Shown piece by piece: positions 16,832-25,636 of a DNA stretch of 64,000 nucleotides. The translations under genes were made by a program, and so were the position numbers. Within the stretch, counting starts at the first letter, position 1. Each line of letters begins with the position of its first letter. Source of the DNA: Collimonas humicola (GTDB lineage Bacteria; Pseudomonadota; Gammaproteobacteria; Burkholderiales; Burkholderiaceae_D); assembly GCF_018304945.1 (NCBI RefSeq), contig NZ_JAGQEE010000006.1, positions 186,001 to 250,000 of the forward strand, given 5' to 3'. The notes under the pieces are model-generated. The model saw nothing but the letters and a program-made list of their open reading frames with translations. It had not been told where the DNA came from and ran no database searches.

Positions 16832-16891
16832 TGGATAGAACGAGTGCCTCCTAAGCGCTAGATACAGGTCCGATTCCTGTTGGCGGGACCA
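16817..16891 (+). tRNA. tRNA-Arg (anticodon CCT)
   Basis: A cloverleaf can be drawn: acceptor CTCGCCA with TGGCGGG (one T:G pair), D-stem GTTC/GAAC with GG in the loop, anticodon stem AGTGC/GCGCT with loop CTCCTAA (anticodon CCT), T-stem ACAGG/CCTGT and encoded CCA. The T-loop is TCCGATT instead of the near-universal TTCGATT, changing position 55 from U to C. It reads AGG codons. The gene forms the right border of the integrated element. Confidence 0.88.
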
Positions 16892-17087
16892 AGTCCCTTT
16901 TTCGAAATCTCCAATAGTCAGCCGTAAGCCACGTATTTAAAGGCTTTTCGGCGATTCTTCCCCTTTCGCTATCCCCACGAAAACCCGTAATATCCCGCGT
17001 TTTGCTGTTACCATTTTCGAAAATATTGCGAAATGGCATCATTTAAAAATATGGGAACGTTTGGCGTGTTCAGCTCTACGTCCAAGG

Positions 17088-17255
17088 TCAGCGTGATTCG
17101 AGTACCTCCACTTCAACTTGTGGCCAAGACCTGTCCTTCTTTGCTCGCCACAGATTGCCGGTGCCAAAGTCCGTCGGCGCAACTGCCTCGCTACGATAGA
17201 TTTCTCGCAGGACACCTGTGGCGTAATCGACTGAGTTGTACTTGTAGTTATTCAT
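17088..17255 (-). CDS. Short hypothetical ORF (55 aa), possibly a gene fragment
   Basis: Reads MNNYKYNSVDYATGVLREIY, then VAPTDFGTGNLWRAKKD, ending WPQVEVEVLESR. Its amino-acid use looks coding rather than random, but no family is recognised and only weak ribosome-site signal precedes the ATG. The ATG lies 9 bp from the edge of the MITE-like element at 17264, whose insertion may have cut the gene or its promoter. Confidence 0.3.
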   Translation of the reverse strand: MNNYKYNSVDYATGVLREIYRSEAVAPTDFGTGNLWRAKKDRSWPQVEVEVLESR

Positions 17256-17263
17256 TTGCTTAT

Positions 17264-17532
17264 CTAGAGCCTGTTAACAATTAATTTGGGAATGCGAACG
17301 CGCGGCAGACGTTGCGTGCCTAGGCGCGGCGACGCGAGGTAGCGGTGCTACGGCAAGAAGCCGCAACAACGACGTGCGATGCCTGCAGCCGTTCCCGGAG
17401 GGTTCAAGCACAAAAAGTGTGCTGGCCGCGTTGCATGGCTTGCTGGGGCTTCAGCCCCAGCTACGTCACGCGCCTTGCCAGCACACTTTTGGCTTGAACG
17501 CATCTCCCGAATTAATTGTTAACAGGCCCTAG
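17264..17532. repeat. MITE-like element, 269 bp, with terminal inverted repeats
   Basis: Both ends read CTAGRGCCTGTTAACAATTA inward, so the terminal inverted repeats are about 22-24 bp with one mismatch. CTAG at each edge is either a target duplication or part of the repeat. The interior contains a further inverted pair (CCAGCACAC / GTGTGCTGG around 17420-17490) and no reading frame of note. Together with the tRNA flank and the 55-codon ORF it fills the gap 16892-17637. Confidence 0.75.
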
Positions 17533-17637
17533 TGCTGATGCGGTTTTTTTGTTTTATACCGTCTTTCATTATCTATTTACATCTCTCCCCTTATCGACGC
17601 CTTTGTTGGCGGAAAACACAAACCATCGCCCACATGC

Positions 17638-19062
17638 TTACCTTGTGGAAGGCAACTGCGCCAAATAACGCAGGCCGGTGATGCTGGGGAAGAAGCAGTA
17701 GACGCCGCCGCGCGTGGTAATCGTGCGGGGAAAGTTTTTCATCAATTTGTTGTTGGAACCGCGCGGGCCTACCTCGGCCAGGGTGAACGAACTGTTCGCG
17801 GGATCATTTACGCCCAGGAACACGTCCTCGCCGCTGATGTTATAGACCGCGTTGCCGTCATTTGAGCCGCCTGGCCCGGTGGCCGCTTTCACGAACAGGT
17901 GTGTCAGATTCCATTCGCTGGTGAGAAATTCGAACTGGTTGTGGATGCTGGCGTTGATAAAGTAGCCGGTCAGGCCGCGCTGCGCGTCGACGGGTTGCAG
18001 TGGATCGTAAGACGGCCCGTAGGGCATGGCGCGCCGTACAATCCGATGGTGGGTGCTGTCGGTTCCGTTCACTGCGCCGTTGCGCGGGTTGTTGCGGCGG
18101 ATATGCGAACCTATCGGGCAAATCAGGCCCAGGGTGTCATCGCTCGGCGCTACGCCGGTGACGTAGTTGAAATTGTTCAATTTCGATGGCGGCAGGAGTT
18201 CGCCCGGCGCGTCTGGCGTCAGCTCCAGAGGGTTGCCGTTACGCCAGCGCCCGCATATCTTGGCAGCCAGCATTTCCGTGTCAAGTCCGGTTTCCTCGGC
18301 ATGCTCGGCGAGCATGGCATCGAACCCGGCGACGTCCTGCTCCAGGATGCGAAACGCCGCGTAGCTGCTGTTGATTGACAACTCGGGCGGCGATACCTTG
18401 TAGACGCCTCCCAGTTCGTTCTGGTAGCCAAGCAGAAATTCTCCGGTCTTGACCGCCGGCTGATCGTCTGGCGCCTCGCGCTTGGTCGCCGGAGCGCCAA
18501 TCACGGTCGGCTGGGCAATGCTGTCGCGATAGCCGAAATGGACTTTGTTGTCTGGCAGGGCATGCGCATCCTGCGCGTACAGCTCAGCCATGCAGCCTTT
18601 AAATGCGGCGCGCAACGTGACCGATACCGATTCCAATACCGACGCGGATTCCGTCACCCACAAGCTCAACAGTATGTGCACCTTGGCGCCGTCCTGCAAT
18701 CCGCTTATCCAATTTTGCGGCGCACTGGAGCCGACGTCGCCGACTGCCTGTGCGCTGACCGAACTGGTCGCGCCAAGCTGGAAGGACGCATCAAATGTGG
18801 CGAGTTGCTCGGCGTTGAGGCCGAGTTTGGCCAGACCCGGGCAGGTGAAGCTGATGTTGAGAAAGCACGGCGGCTTGGGCTGGATGTGTCTGGCCGTGGT
18901 GATTTTTGGCAGGCCGCCGCTGCCGTCCACCAGCGCGCCTATCAATTTCCCTGCGGCCTGCGGATTGGTGATGGACAGGACGAAATGGCGCGCCAGATCG
19001 ACGCGATAGCCGCGCAGGATGGTGCCTTGTACGTCGTCGTAATCGATTACAGGATCGGCCAT
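17638..19062 (-). CDS. DyP-type haem peroxidase
   Basis: Oxidises dyes, phenols or other substrates with hydrogen peroxide. The 474-residue protein shows the DyP family order: DVQGTILRGY at the N-terminus, the distal-pocket motif as FGYRDSIAQPTV (Asp kept, but the final Gly of GXXDG replaced by Ser), and IGSHIRRNNPRNG with the proximal haem region, then HHRIVRRAMPYGPSY. The C-terminal half (GLTGYFINASIHNQFEFL) is also typical. No signal peptide is visible. It follows a small unknown gene on the same strand and lies between inverted copies of a repeat element. Confidence 0.87.
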   Translation of the reverse strand: MADPVIDYDDVQGTILRGYRVDLARHFVLSITNPQAAGKLIGALVDGSGGLPKITTARHIQPKPPCFLNISFTCPGLAKLGLNAEQLATFDASFQLGATSSVSAQAVGDVGSSAPQNWISGLQDGAKVHILLSLWVTESASVLESVSVTLRAAFKGCMAELYAQDAHALPDNKVHFGYRDSIAQPTVIGAPATKREAPDDQPAVKTGEFLLGYQNELGGVYKVSPPELSINSSYAAFRILEQDVAGFDAMLAEHAEETGLDTEMLAAKICGRWRNGNPLELTPDAPGELLPPSKLNNFNYVTGVAPSDDTLGLICPIGSHIRRNNPRNGAVNGTDSTHHRIVRRAMPYGPSYDPLQPVDAQRGLTGYFINASIHNQFEFLTSEWNLTHLFVKAATGPGGSNDGNAVYNISGEDVFLGVNDPANSSFTLAEVGPRGSNNKLMKNFPRTITTRGGVYCFFPSITGLRYLAQLPSTR

Positions 19063-19161
19063 GCTATCGCTCCCGGCGTTGAAGTCAGGTTGGGTGACGC
19101 ATGAGAACGGCCGTCAGGCCGGATCTCATCTCTCATGCGAGCAGTATGAAAATGGCAAAAA

Positions 19162-19611
19162 TCAGAAGGCGGCGAGGATCTGTTGCACGGTTTGCGGATA
19201 AGCGGAATACAGCGAGACATTTGGCGCGTGTTGCGAAGCATCGTTGGCGGTAATGAAAGCCTGGAATGCGGCGACATTATTGGCGACCGGGATCAGCGCG
19301 GCGCCGCCGACGACAAGTGACAGCAGTTGATCGAACACGGGACCCAGTTGGGCGACGAAATCGCTGATATAGGCATTGAAATTGCCGTCGTACTCGGTGA
19401 CGACGCCGATCAGCAAGGAGTTGGAGGGCGCACTGGTGGGCTGCAGATTGGCTTGAGAGCGATCCAGCAGCAGAAAGCGGGCAAAGTGGACGGTACCGAT
19501 GCCGTTGAGGGCATCGTCGATTTTTTTACTATTGCCTTCCAGGGCGGCGGCAATCGTCATCAGGCTGGTTCCCGGGATGACGGGCATCATCAGTGTAAGT
19601 GGGCTGGTCAT
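19162..19611 (-). CDS. Small protein upstream of DyP peroxidase, function unknown
   Basis: 149 residues. ATG 19611 is preceded by AAGGA at 7 bp; the frame is open to 19647. The segment GTVHFARFLLLDRS followed by LLIGVVTEYDGNFNAYISDF resembles a motif (FAR... EYDG... Y..DF) that I recall in proteins encoded with or fused to peroxidases and catalases, but the family name is not certain. It is co-directional with the DyP gene about 100 bp downstream, so the two are probably expressed together. Confidence 0.55.
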   Translation of the reverse strand: MTSPLTLMMPVIPGTSLMTIAAALEGNSKKIDDALNGIGTVHFARFLLLDRSQANLQPTSAPSNSLLIGVVTEYDGNFNAYISDFVAQLGPVFDQLLSLVVGGAALIPVANNVAAFQAFITANDASQHAPNVSLYSAYPQTVQQILAAF

Positions 19612-19910
19612 GTGAATTCCTTTTTCAGTTGTGAGTGGGAATAGCAACGAGGGTGCGCCAAAAAGACCAAAAATTGATGTGCAGCTGAAACAACAAAACC
19701 GCAGAGCGGCGACCAGTGTTTCCAGAGCCGTTGTCGATCTGCGGATACCGTTGAAGCCTCAAGTGACTGCGTTGAAATCGTCGACGGTGAGCGACGGTAG
19801 CATGCATTGGACATGCATCTCAACCTGTCAACAGTGAGAGTGGACAACTGGAAAATACATTGAATAAATCAAACTGCACGACAGCCGCCGAAGTTTCATA
19901 GGAACCTGAT

Positions 19911-20056
19911 CCTTGCACCCTCCGGGAACGGCTGCAGGCATCGCATGCCGCTGTTGCGGCTTCTTGCGGTAGCATCGCTACGTCGCGTCGCCGCACCTAG
20001 GCACGCAACACCTGCCGCGCGTTCGCATTCCCAAATTAAATGTTAACAGGCCCTAG
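19911..20056. repeat. Half copy of the MITE-like element, inverted
   Basis: The reverse complement of this segment matches the left half of 17264-17532: the CTAGGGCCTGTTAACA end, GGGAATGCGAACGCGCGGCA, and GCCTGCAGCCGTTCCCGGAG. The other half is missing; similarity begins at about 19911. With the full copy it brackets the peroxidase locus in opposite orientation. The rest of 19612-20149 holds no convincing gene; it should contain the promoter of the small gene ending at 19162. Confidence 0.75.
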
Positions 20057-20149
20057 TTTTCTTGATTGATGAAACGCCTGGAGGATTCAGAACTTTAGAT
20101 CAGTATTAATTGCATCACGAGAAACGTCATATTCGGCTTGCCGCTAAAT

Positions 20150-21481
20150 TTATTTTTTGGGCATTCGGGAAAATACTTTCTCATGCACCCAAGGATAGTC
20201 AGGATGTTGTTTCAACGCCGTACATTCTGGAACGTTGAGTGAAAAAGGCAAGACGCCAAATCCGGTTTCAGCAGCAGCCTTCACTTTTATCATCGCCTCG
20301 TCAAGCATTCCCATGGCAATTAATGCCGCCAGATGTATCCCATGGGCACTGCTATGTTTTTCAATGACTTCTAGCGCCCCTGCATGATCACCGCAACGCG
20401 CCAGTATGTATGCTACGGCCCTGGAGGTGAGGGAGTGCGCATAGCGATTTTTTTGTACGAAATGACGTGCGGCATGAGCGATTTCCGGTTGCGGATCCAC
20501 CCAGGCTAGCGTGTAGAGTAGGGCCACATAAGCCGAAGGACTATCTGGATGGGATAAATATGCGCTTCGTGCTTGCGCGAGTACTTCGGCTGGATCCATG
20601 TTTGCGCAAGCGCAGGCACGTACTAGTCCAATGGCGATATTCGGCGAGAATGGATTGAGTTGAGCGGCAGAGCGCATAGCGTCGACGGCCGCGGACGATG
20701 CGGTATATATTAGATGCCAACCATAACGATAATAGACGACATCATCGTCGGGAAACATTTGCAACGCTTGTTGGTGCGCAACCCTTGCCTCATCGAAATG
20801 CCACTTGCAATCAAGAAGGTAACCTCTCTGTGATTGCAGGCCTTGCAAATATGGCTCGGCATCTTGAACGATTTTTAATTGATCAAGAGCATCATCGATT
20901 TGTGAACGCTGTATATTCCCATCGAAAAATGCCCTCTCGGCTATGTATTGTGCCAACAACAGCTTGGCCACCATATAGTCGGGGGCCTTGGCGATGACAT
21001 TTTTGAGTATTGATTCAGCTTGGGAAAAGGCATCCAGCGAACGAGGTTCAAGTAATTGTCGGGCGTGAATGCAAGCCTCAATTAACGCGGCATGGGGTTT
21101 TGCCGCATCAGATTTGCGGGAATTGACCATCGCCGGCACAGCTGCCAATCGCCGTACCTTATCCGACAAGACCGCCAGACGATAACCTTGGCCATAAAGG
21201 GCGTCAATCTCCACGACGCCAAGACTGGAGAGAGCTCGGCGCAGCTGCGTGATGCATCGGGCCAGACTTTCATCTGACATACGCCCAGCCCAGACATCTT
21301 TTGAAAAGACTTCCTTGGAAACGACTTTCGGCCAAGCGTTTAACAATAAACGGAAAGCCCCGCGCTCCTTGGGTGGCAAAAAAAGCAGTGAGTTCTTGTA
21401 AGAAACAAAACCATCCCGGTCTATATCGAACCCGGCGGAGACAGGATCTATATCGGCAAGTGTACCCGATGAATTATGCAT
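20150..21481 (-). CDS. Winged-helix transcriptional regulator with TPR-like C-terminus (HilA/CadC-type)
   Basis: An OmpR/PhoB-type DNA-binding domain occupies roughly residues 15-105 (LLFLPPKERGAFRLLLNAWPK, SDESLARCITQLRRAL, ALYGQGYRL). It is followed by some 330 residues of helical repeat sequence with TPR character (ALQMFPDDDVVYYRYGWHL, AAQLNPFSPNIAIGLVRAC). There is no receiver domain and no clear membrane helix, so it resembles HilA-like regulators. Start is uncertain: ATG 21481 has GGGG at a workable distance, ATG 21502 and TTG 21529 are in frame. Targets are unknown; the peroxidase locus next door is one candidate. Confidence 0.75.
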   Translation of the reverse strand: MHNSSGTLADIDPVSAGFDIDRDGFVSYKNSLLFLPPKERGAFRLLLNAWPKVVSKEVFSKDVWAGRMSDESLARCITQLRRALSSLGVVEIDALYGQGYRLAVLSDKVRRLAAVPAMVNSRKSDAAKPHAALIEACIHARQLLEPRSLDAFSQAESILKNVIAKAPDYMVAKLLLAQYIAERAFFDGNIQRSQIDDALDQLKIVQDAEPYLQGLQSQRGYLLDCKWHFDEARVAHQQALQMFPDDDVVYYRYGWHLIYTASSAAVDAMRSAAQLNPFSPNIAIGLVRACACANMDPAEVLAQARSAYLSHPDSPSAYVALLYTLAWVDPQPEIAHAARHFVQKNRYAHSLTSRAVAYILARCGDHAGALEVIEKHSSAHGIHLAALIAMGMLDEAMIKVKAAAETGFGVLPFSLNVPECTALKQHPDYPWVHEKVFSRMPKK

Positions 21482-21590
21482 TTCAGTAACCCCAAAAATC
21501 ATGCGATTTTTGCAATCATCGACAACCAAATTTACATCGTAGATATTTTATTGACTATTCAATGTTGATTGTTACATTTCGCTGTGAAAT

Positions 21591-21900
21591 TTGCATGATG
21601 GCTGGACTTCCCTCGAGATCCAGGGGCAGCGAGATTCAGGTACGTTCGCCACCAAGGCCCAAGCGACAGCGTGGGCGGCAATGCGCGACACTGAACTGCG
21701 CACGGACAAGGCAAGCGGTCTCGTAAAAGGAAAGACCTGTGAAGACGCATTCCGCCGCTACGAAAAGGAAGTGTCGCCTACCAAACGCGGTAAGGAATGG
21801 GAAGGGAAGCGGCTACTCCTGTCCGATCAGGTGCCGACTCATCGCTCGTGCAGGGCGCTGGAGAAAATCGGCGCGACTTTCTCGCACAAGACTATCCCTG
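21591..21900 (+). pseudogene. N-terminal fragment of a phage-type integrase
   Basis: QRDSGTFATKAQATAWAAMR, TDKASGLVKGKTCEDAFRRY and EKEVSPTKRGKEWEGKRL match the N-terminal arm-binding region of tyrosine integrases (compare FQTKAQAEAWARQREAEI in the intact integrase here). Similarity fades near 21900 and the frame then runs antisense into the D-aminoacylase gene. No catalytic domain follows, so it is a remnant of another integration event. Confidence 0.7.
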
Positions 21901-21928
21901 AAGCCGGAAAAGGCCTGGCCTGGTGTAC

Positions 21929-23398
21929 TCAATCAGCGCAGCCGTCGCGGCTTAGGAAGCGGCCGGCGCGCTGCGCGGCGACGCCTGTGCTTGCCTCATA
22001 GGATAGCTGTCCATTCACCATCACCAGCGCGATGCCGTCCGCTGTCTGCAGCGGCGCTTCGAAGGTCGCCCTGTCCTGGATGCGGGCCGGATCGTATATC
22101 ACGAGATCGGCGAATTTCCCTGGTGCGATAAGCCCGCGGTCGCGCAGGCGGAACTCGGCGGCCGGCAGGCCGGTCATGCGCCGTACCGCTTCTTCCAGCG
22201 AAAACAGCTTCAGGTCGCGCGCATAGTGGCCCAGCACGCGCGGGAACGTGCCCCACAGGCGCGGATGGGGATGCTGATCGTGCGGCAAGCCATCGGAGCC
22301 GATCATCGTATGCGGATAGGCGAGCACGCGCTGGACGTCTTCTTCGCACATCTGGAAATAACACCCGCCGCCCGGCTGCAGCTGGTCGCAGGCTTGCTTC
22401 TGGGTACAGCGCCATTCAGCCGCAATCGCCCCCAGATAGCGCCCGGTCATCTCAGGATGCGGTTCCGACCAGGTCACCATGATGTCGGTGATGCCGTCGA
22501 CGTAATTGCTGTCGAGGACGGTCGAGCCGGCGATATAGGGGTAGGCATCCAGGGCCACTTGCTGCCCGCGCCGGGCGTCGTCGATTTTTGCCAGCGTCTC
22601 GACGGTGCGGCCCCAGTTGGCATGGCCGGCGCATTTGTGATGCGACAAGATGACAGGAATATCCGCCCGGCGTCCGGTGACGAATGCTTCCTCCATGGCG
22701 TCCAGGATATCTTCGAACTCGCTGCGCATGTGGGTCGCATAAATGCCGCCGGCCTTGGCGGCAATCGTCGCCAGGATGACCACTTCATCGATGGTTGCCG
22801 CTGAATTGGTCGGATAGTAAAGGCCGGTGCTGAAGCCTGTGGCGCCGGCTGCCATGGCTTCTTCCAGCAGGGCGCACATGGCCAGCAGTTCCGCGCCGCT
22901 GGTCTCGCCGTAGGGATTCGCCATGGCCGCGACCCGCAGTGTCGAATGCCCGACCAGCGCGGCGACATTGACGGCGGGGGCAGCCTTTTTGAGCGCTGCG
23001 ACATAGGCGCGCATGGTCGGATAGACGTGCTTGTCGGTGCCGCCCAGCAGGTTCAGCGGCGATGGCACATTGGCATGGACCAGCGGCGCCAGGCTGATGC
23101 CGCAGTTGCCGATGACAACTGTGGTCACGCCCTGGCTGATCTTCGGCAGCATCTCGGGCGCCGACAACAGCGCCTGGTCGTCGTGTGTGTGGGCGTCGAT
23201 GAAACCGGGCGAGACGGCCTGGCCGCTTGCCTGGTAGACGGTGGCACCGTCGCTTGGCAGGTTCACGCCGATTTCAGCAATGCGGTCTCCCTGTACCCTG
23301 ATATCGGCCTGATAGCGTGGCTTGCCGCTGCCGTCGATGATGCTGCCGCCCTTGATCAGCAGGTGCTGGCTGGCGTTGACGGAGGTCGGTGTATTCAT
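21929..23398 (-). CDS. N-acyl-D-amino-acid deacylase (D-aminoacylase family)
   Basis: Metal-dependent amidohydrolase that removes acyl groups from N-acyl-D-amino acids. The 489-residue protein has LLIKGGSIIDGSGKPRYQAD at the start, the metal motif FIDAHTHDD near residues 65-73, GNCGISLAP, STGLYYPTNSAA, ATHMRSEFED, VILSHHKCAG and DGLPHDQHPHPR, ending with the usual GKFADLVIYDP. ATG 23398 overlaps the stop of the RpiR-type regulator (ATGA), giving one leftward transcription unit. Physiological link: cell-wall or D-amino-acid conjugate recycling is plausible. Confidence 0.9.
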   Translation of the reverse strand: MNTPTSVNASQHLLIKGGSIIDGSGKPRYQADIRVQGDRIAEIGVNLPSDGATVYQASGQAVSPGFIDAHTHDDQALLSAPEMLPKISQGVTTVVIGNCGISLAPLVHANVPSPLNLLGGTDKHVYPTMRAYVAALKKAAPAVNVAALVGHSTLRVAAMANPYGETSGAELLAMCALLEEAMAAGATGFSTGLYYPTNSAATIDEVVILATIAAKAGGIYATHMRSEFEDILDAMEEAFVTGRRADIPVILSHHKCAGHANWGRTVETLAKIDDARRGQQVALDAYPYIAGSTVLDSNYVDGITDIMVTWSEPHPEMTGRYLGAIAAEWRCTQKQACDQLQPGGGCYFQMCEEDVQRVLAYPHTMIGSDGLPHDQHPHPRLWGTFPRVLGHYARDLKLFSLEEAVRRMTGLPAAEFRLRDRGLIAPGKFADLVIYDPARIQDRATFEAPLQTADGIALVMVNGQLSYEASTGVAAQRAGRFLSRDGCAD

Positions 23399-24297
23399 GG
23401 TGATGTTTTTTTCTGGGTCTTGCGCGGCGGGAAAACCTCCAGCCCGTGCGGGGAAAGGATGTCTTGCAGCCGCTTGAGCTGGCCGACACCGGCAGCCCCG
23501 CGGCGAAACGCCACACCGACGATGAGTACGTCGAGAATCGACAGGTGGGCGACGCAAGAATCGCTGCCGACATACACATTGACCGACGGCGGCAGGGAAA
23601 ATGTCAGCGCCAGGTCGCAGGCGTTTGCCAGCAGTGTGTCGGGCTGGGTGATGGCGATCACCGTAGCACCTTGTTCGCGCGCGACCGCGACCGCTTCCAG
23701 CAAGGAAGGCATGCGTCCGAAATGCGACACAGCGATCACCACATCGCCGGCGCCGAGCGTTGCTGCCGAAAACAGTTGCATGTTGGCGTCGGTATAGGCA
23801 TGGGCATTCAGTCCTAGCCGGAACAGCCGGCCTTGCGTATCAGATGCTATATAGCCAGAGGTAGTGCCGGCGCCGTAGCAATCCACCCTTGTCGCATTCG
23901 CCAGCGTTGCGATGGCCTGTTCGACCAGGGCAGGGGACAGCTGGCGCTCGACATCGAGCAGGATGTCAGCCGAACTATGCAAGACTTTGCCGATCAGTTC
24001 TGCCGCTGAATCGTCTGCCGTGACGGTGCGGTGCAGCGCCGAACTGCCCAGCGCGACTTGCTGCGCAATGCGCAGCTTGAAGTCGCGCAGGCCGCGGAAG
24101 CCCAGCGCCTGGCAGAAGCGCACGATGGTCGGATCGCTCACTTCAGAGCGCCGCGCGATCTCCGACACATGCGCCTGCATGGCCCATTCGGGATCGTTGA
24201 GGATGGTGGTAGCCACCCGCTGCTGGGCATCCGCCAGTTCCGGCAGGCGCGAGCGGATCAGGTTGAACAGGTCGGATGAGGTGTCGGAAAATGTCAT
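23395..24297 (-). CDS. MurR/RpiR-family transcriptional regulator (HTH plus SIS domain)
   Basis: The 300-residue protein has the HTH_6 domain at the N-terminus (ARRSEVSDPTIVRFCQALGF within residues ~43-65) and a sugar-isomerase SIS domain from about 120 to 255 (VDCYGAGTTSGYIASDTQGR, DVVIAVSHFGRMPSLLEAV), which senses phosphosugars. It sits in the leftward operon with the D-aminoacylase (4-bp overlap) and the SDR gene (82 bp). The two GTAAAT-N-ATTTAC palindromes in the divergent region at 25307 and 25421 are its best candidate operators. Confidence 0.88.
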   Translation of the reverse strand: MTFSDTSSDLFNLIRSRLPELADAQQRVATTILNDPEWAMQAHVSEIARRSEVSDPTIVRFCQALGFRGLRDFKLRIAQQVALGSSALHRTVTADDSAAELIGKVLHSSADILLDVERQLSPALVEQAIATLANATRVDCYGAGTTSGYIASDTQGRLFRLGLNAHAYTDANMQLFSAATLGAGDVVIAVSHFGRMPSLLEAVAVAREQGATVIAITQPDTLLANACDLALTFSLPPSVNVYVGSDSCVAHLSILDVLIVGVAFRRGAAGVGQLKRLQDILSPHGLEVFPPRKTQKKTSP

Positions 24298-24379
24298 GGT
24301 TTAAATGGTCCGGATAGCGGAAACGACGTCATTGCCGAGGTTGACCAAGGCGCGCGATTGCCATTGGCGGATGAGGTGT

Positions 24380-25189
24380 TCAGAATGCAGCGGAGGTGAT
24401 CTCCGCCGCCATGACGCCGTTGCCGGCGGTCAGCCCGGCGTCCAGCGCCAGCTCGGCGCCGGTGATGGCCTGGGCCGCATCGGATGCCAGGAAGTAGGCG
24501 GCCTGGGCGACGTCTGCAGGGGTGCAGATGCGGCGCAGCGGATACCACTTCAACAGCTGTTCAAATACGCGCGGGTTGTTTTTTTCCATGGTTTCCCAGG
24601 CTTCGGTGCGGACGGTGCCGGGCAGGATGGTGTTGGCGCGGATGTTGTATTGCCCGAACTCGGTGGCAAGCGCGCGCGTATAGCTGGCCAGGCCGGCCTT
24701 GGCCGCGCTGTAAGCCGGACAGCCGAAGGTCAACAACGAATTGACCGAGCCGATATTGACGATGACGCCGCCGCCCTGCGCGATCATGCCTTGGCGCACC
24801 GCTTCCACACAATGGAAGGCGCCATTCAGGTTCAGCGCGACGTCTTTGCTCCAGACTTCGGGCGTCATCTTGCCGAGGCTGAGAGATTCGCCGTTCGGCA
24901 GGCCGGTCAGGCCGCCGGCATTGTTGATCAGGATGTCGACAGGGCCGAGCTCGCGGATGGCCGGCGCCAGCGCATCCGCGATGCAGGCCATGACGGTAAT
25001 GTCGGCCACTACGCTGGCAGCGGAGATGCCGCTTGCGCGTAGCGCTGCACACAGCGTTTCTACCGCTTCCCGATTATGGTCAAGCGCGATGATGCGGTTG
25101 CCTTCAGCGCCAAAGAGCTGGCAAAGCGCCTGGCCGATGCCGCCGGCGGCACCGGTAATCAGGATGGTCTTTTCGTGCACAACAATCAT
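24380..25189 (-). CDS. SDR-family NAD(P)-dependent oxidoreductase
   Basis: The 269-residue Rossmann enzyme has TGAAGGIG (residues ~11-18) for the cofactor, the NNAGG motif, an SVNSLL active-site Ser region, and the catalytic YSAAK. It has the length and ending of classical SDRs (ITGAELALDAGLTAGNG). It is the first gene of the leftward unit and transcribed divergently from the sugar ABC transporter, suggesting a sugar or polyol dehydrogenase. The ribosome site is GAGG just upstream. The substrate cannot be inferred. Confidence 0.87.
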   Translation of the reverse strand: MIVVHEKTILITGAAGGIGQALCQLFGAEGNRIIALDHNREAVETLCAALRASGISAASVVADITVMACIADALAPAIRELGPVDILINNAGGLTGLPNGESLSLGKMTPEVWSKDVALNLNGAFHCVEAVRQGMIAQGGGVIVNIGSVNSLLTFGCPAYSAAKAGLASYTRALATEFGQYNIRANTILPGTVRTEAWETMEKNNPRVFEQLLKWYPLRRICTPADVAQAAYFLASDAAQAITGAELALDAGLTAGNGVMAAEITSAAF

Positions 25190-25306
25190 TGGCTTACCTC
25201 TCGTAGGTCGTCATCTTGATCCAGGCGGGCTTGCGCGGCCTCGGCAAGGCTACTTGATTCTCTCTTGAAACAACGCGGCATGGTTGATTTTTGAATGATT
25301 TTGAGT

Positions 25307-25319
25307 GTAAATTATTTAC
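25307..25319. promoter_or_regulatory. Palindrome GTAAATTATTTAC, candidate RpiR operator 1
   Basis: Perfect 6+1+6 palindrome in the AT-rich 447-bp divergent region between the SDR gene and the ABC transporter, 118 bp before the SDR start. Its exact reverse complement occurs at 25421-25433. Confidence 0.65.
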
Positions 25320-25420
25320 TTTAAAGCGGTCAACAAAAATATAAATGGCGCAAAAAGTGTCGTAATATCGATGAATTACCAATATTTTGGTCGGTTACAA
25401 ATTTTAATTTGACTATTTAT

Positions 25421-25433
25421 GTAAATAATTTAC
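25421..25433. promoter_or_regulatory. Palindrome GTAAATAATTTAC, candidate RpiR operator 2
   Basis: Same 13-mer as at 25307 read from the other strand; centres are 114 bp apart, close to eleven helical turns, allowing a looped repressor complex. It lies about 200 bp before the substrate-binding protein start. No other long palindromes stand out in 25190-25636. Confidence 0.65.
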
Positions 25434-25636
25434 GATTCTGTCGAGTATGTTGTAAACGTTCTGAGTTATTTGATATTCAAATATGTAGTCGGTATTTGGC
25501 TGGTTAAGGCCTTGCGGGCACTGGGCGGCAGGAAGGGTAGTTTCCAGCGCCTCTGCAGGGATGCAGTATTTTCATAACGATGCGCTTACGGCATGGGATA
25601 TCCCCAGGCGAGTGCAATCCAGGGGGAGACAAACCG

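Noticed and set aside
16851-17042. Minus-strand frame ending LVPPTGIGPVSSA
   Set aside because: This C-terminal string is the usual artefact of translating a tRNA gene antisense; the tRNA at 16817-16891 explains it.
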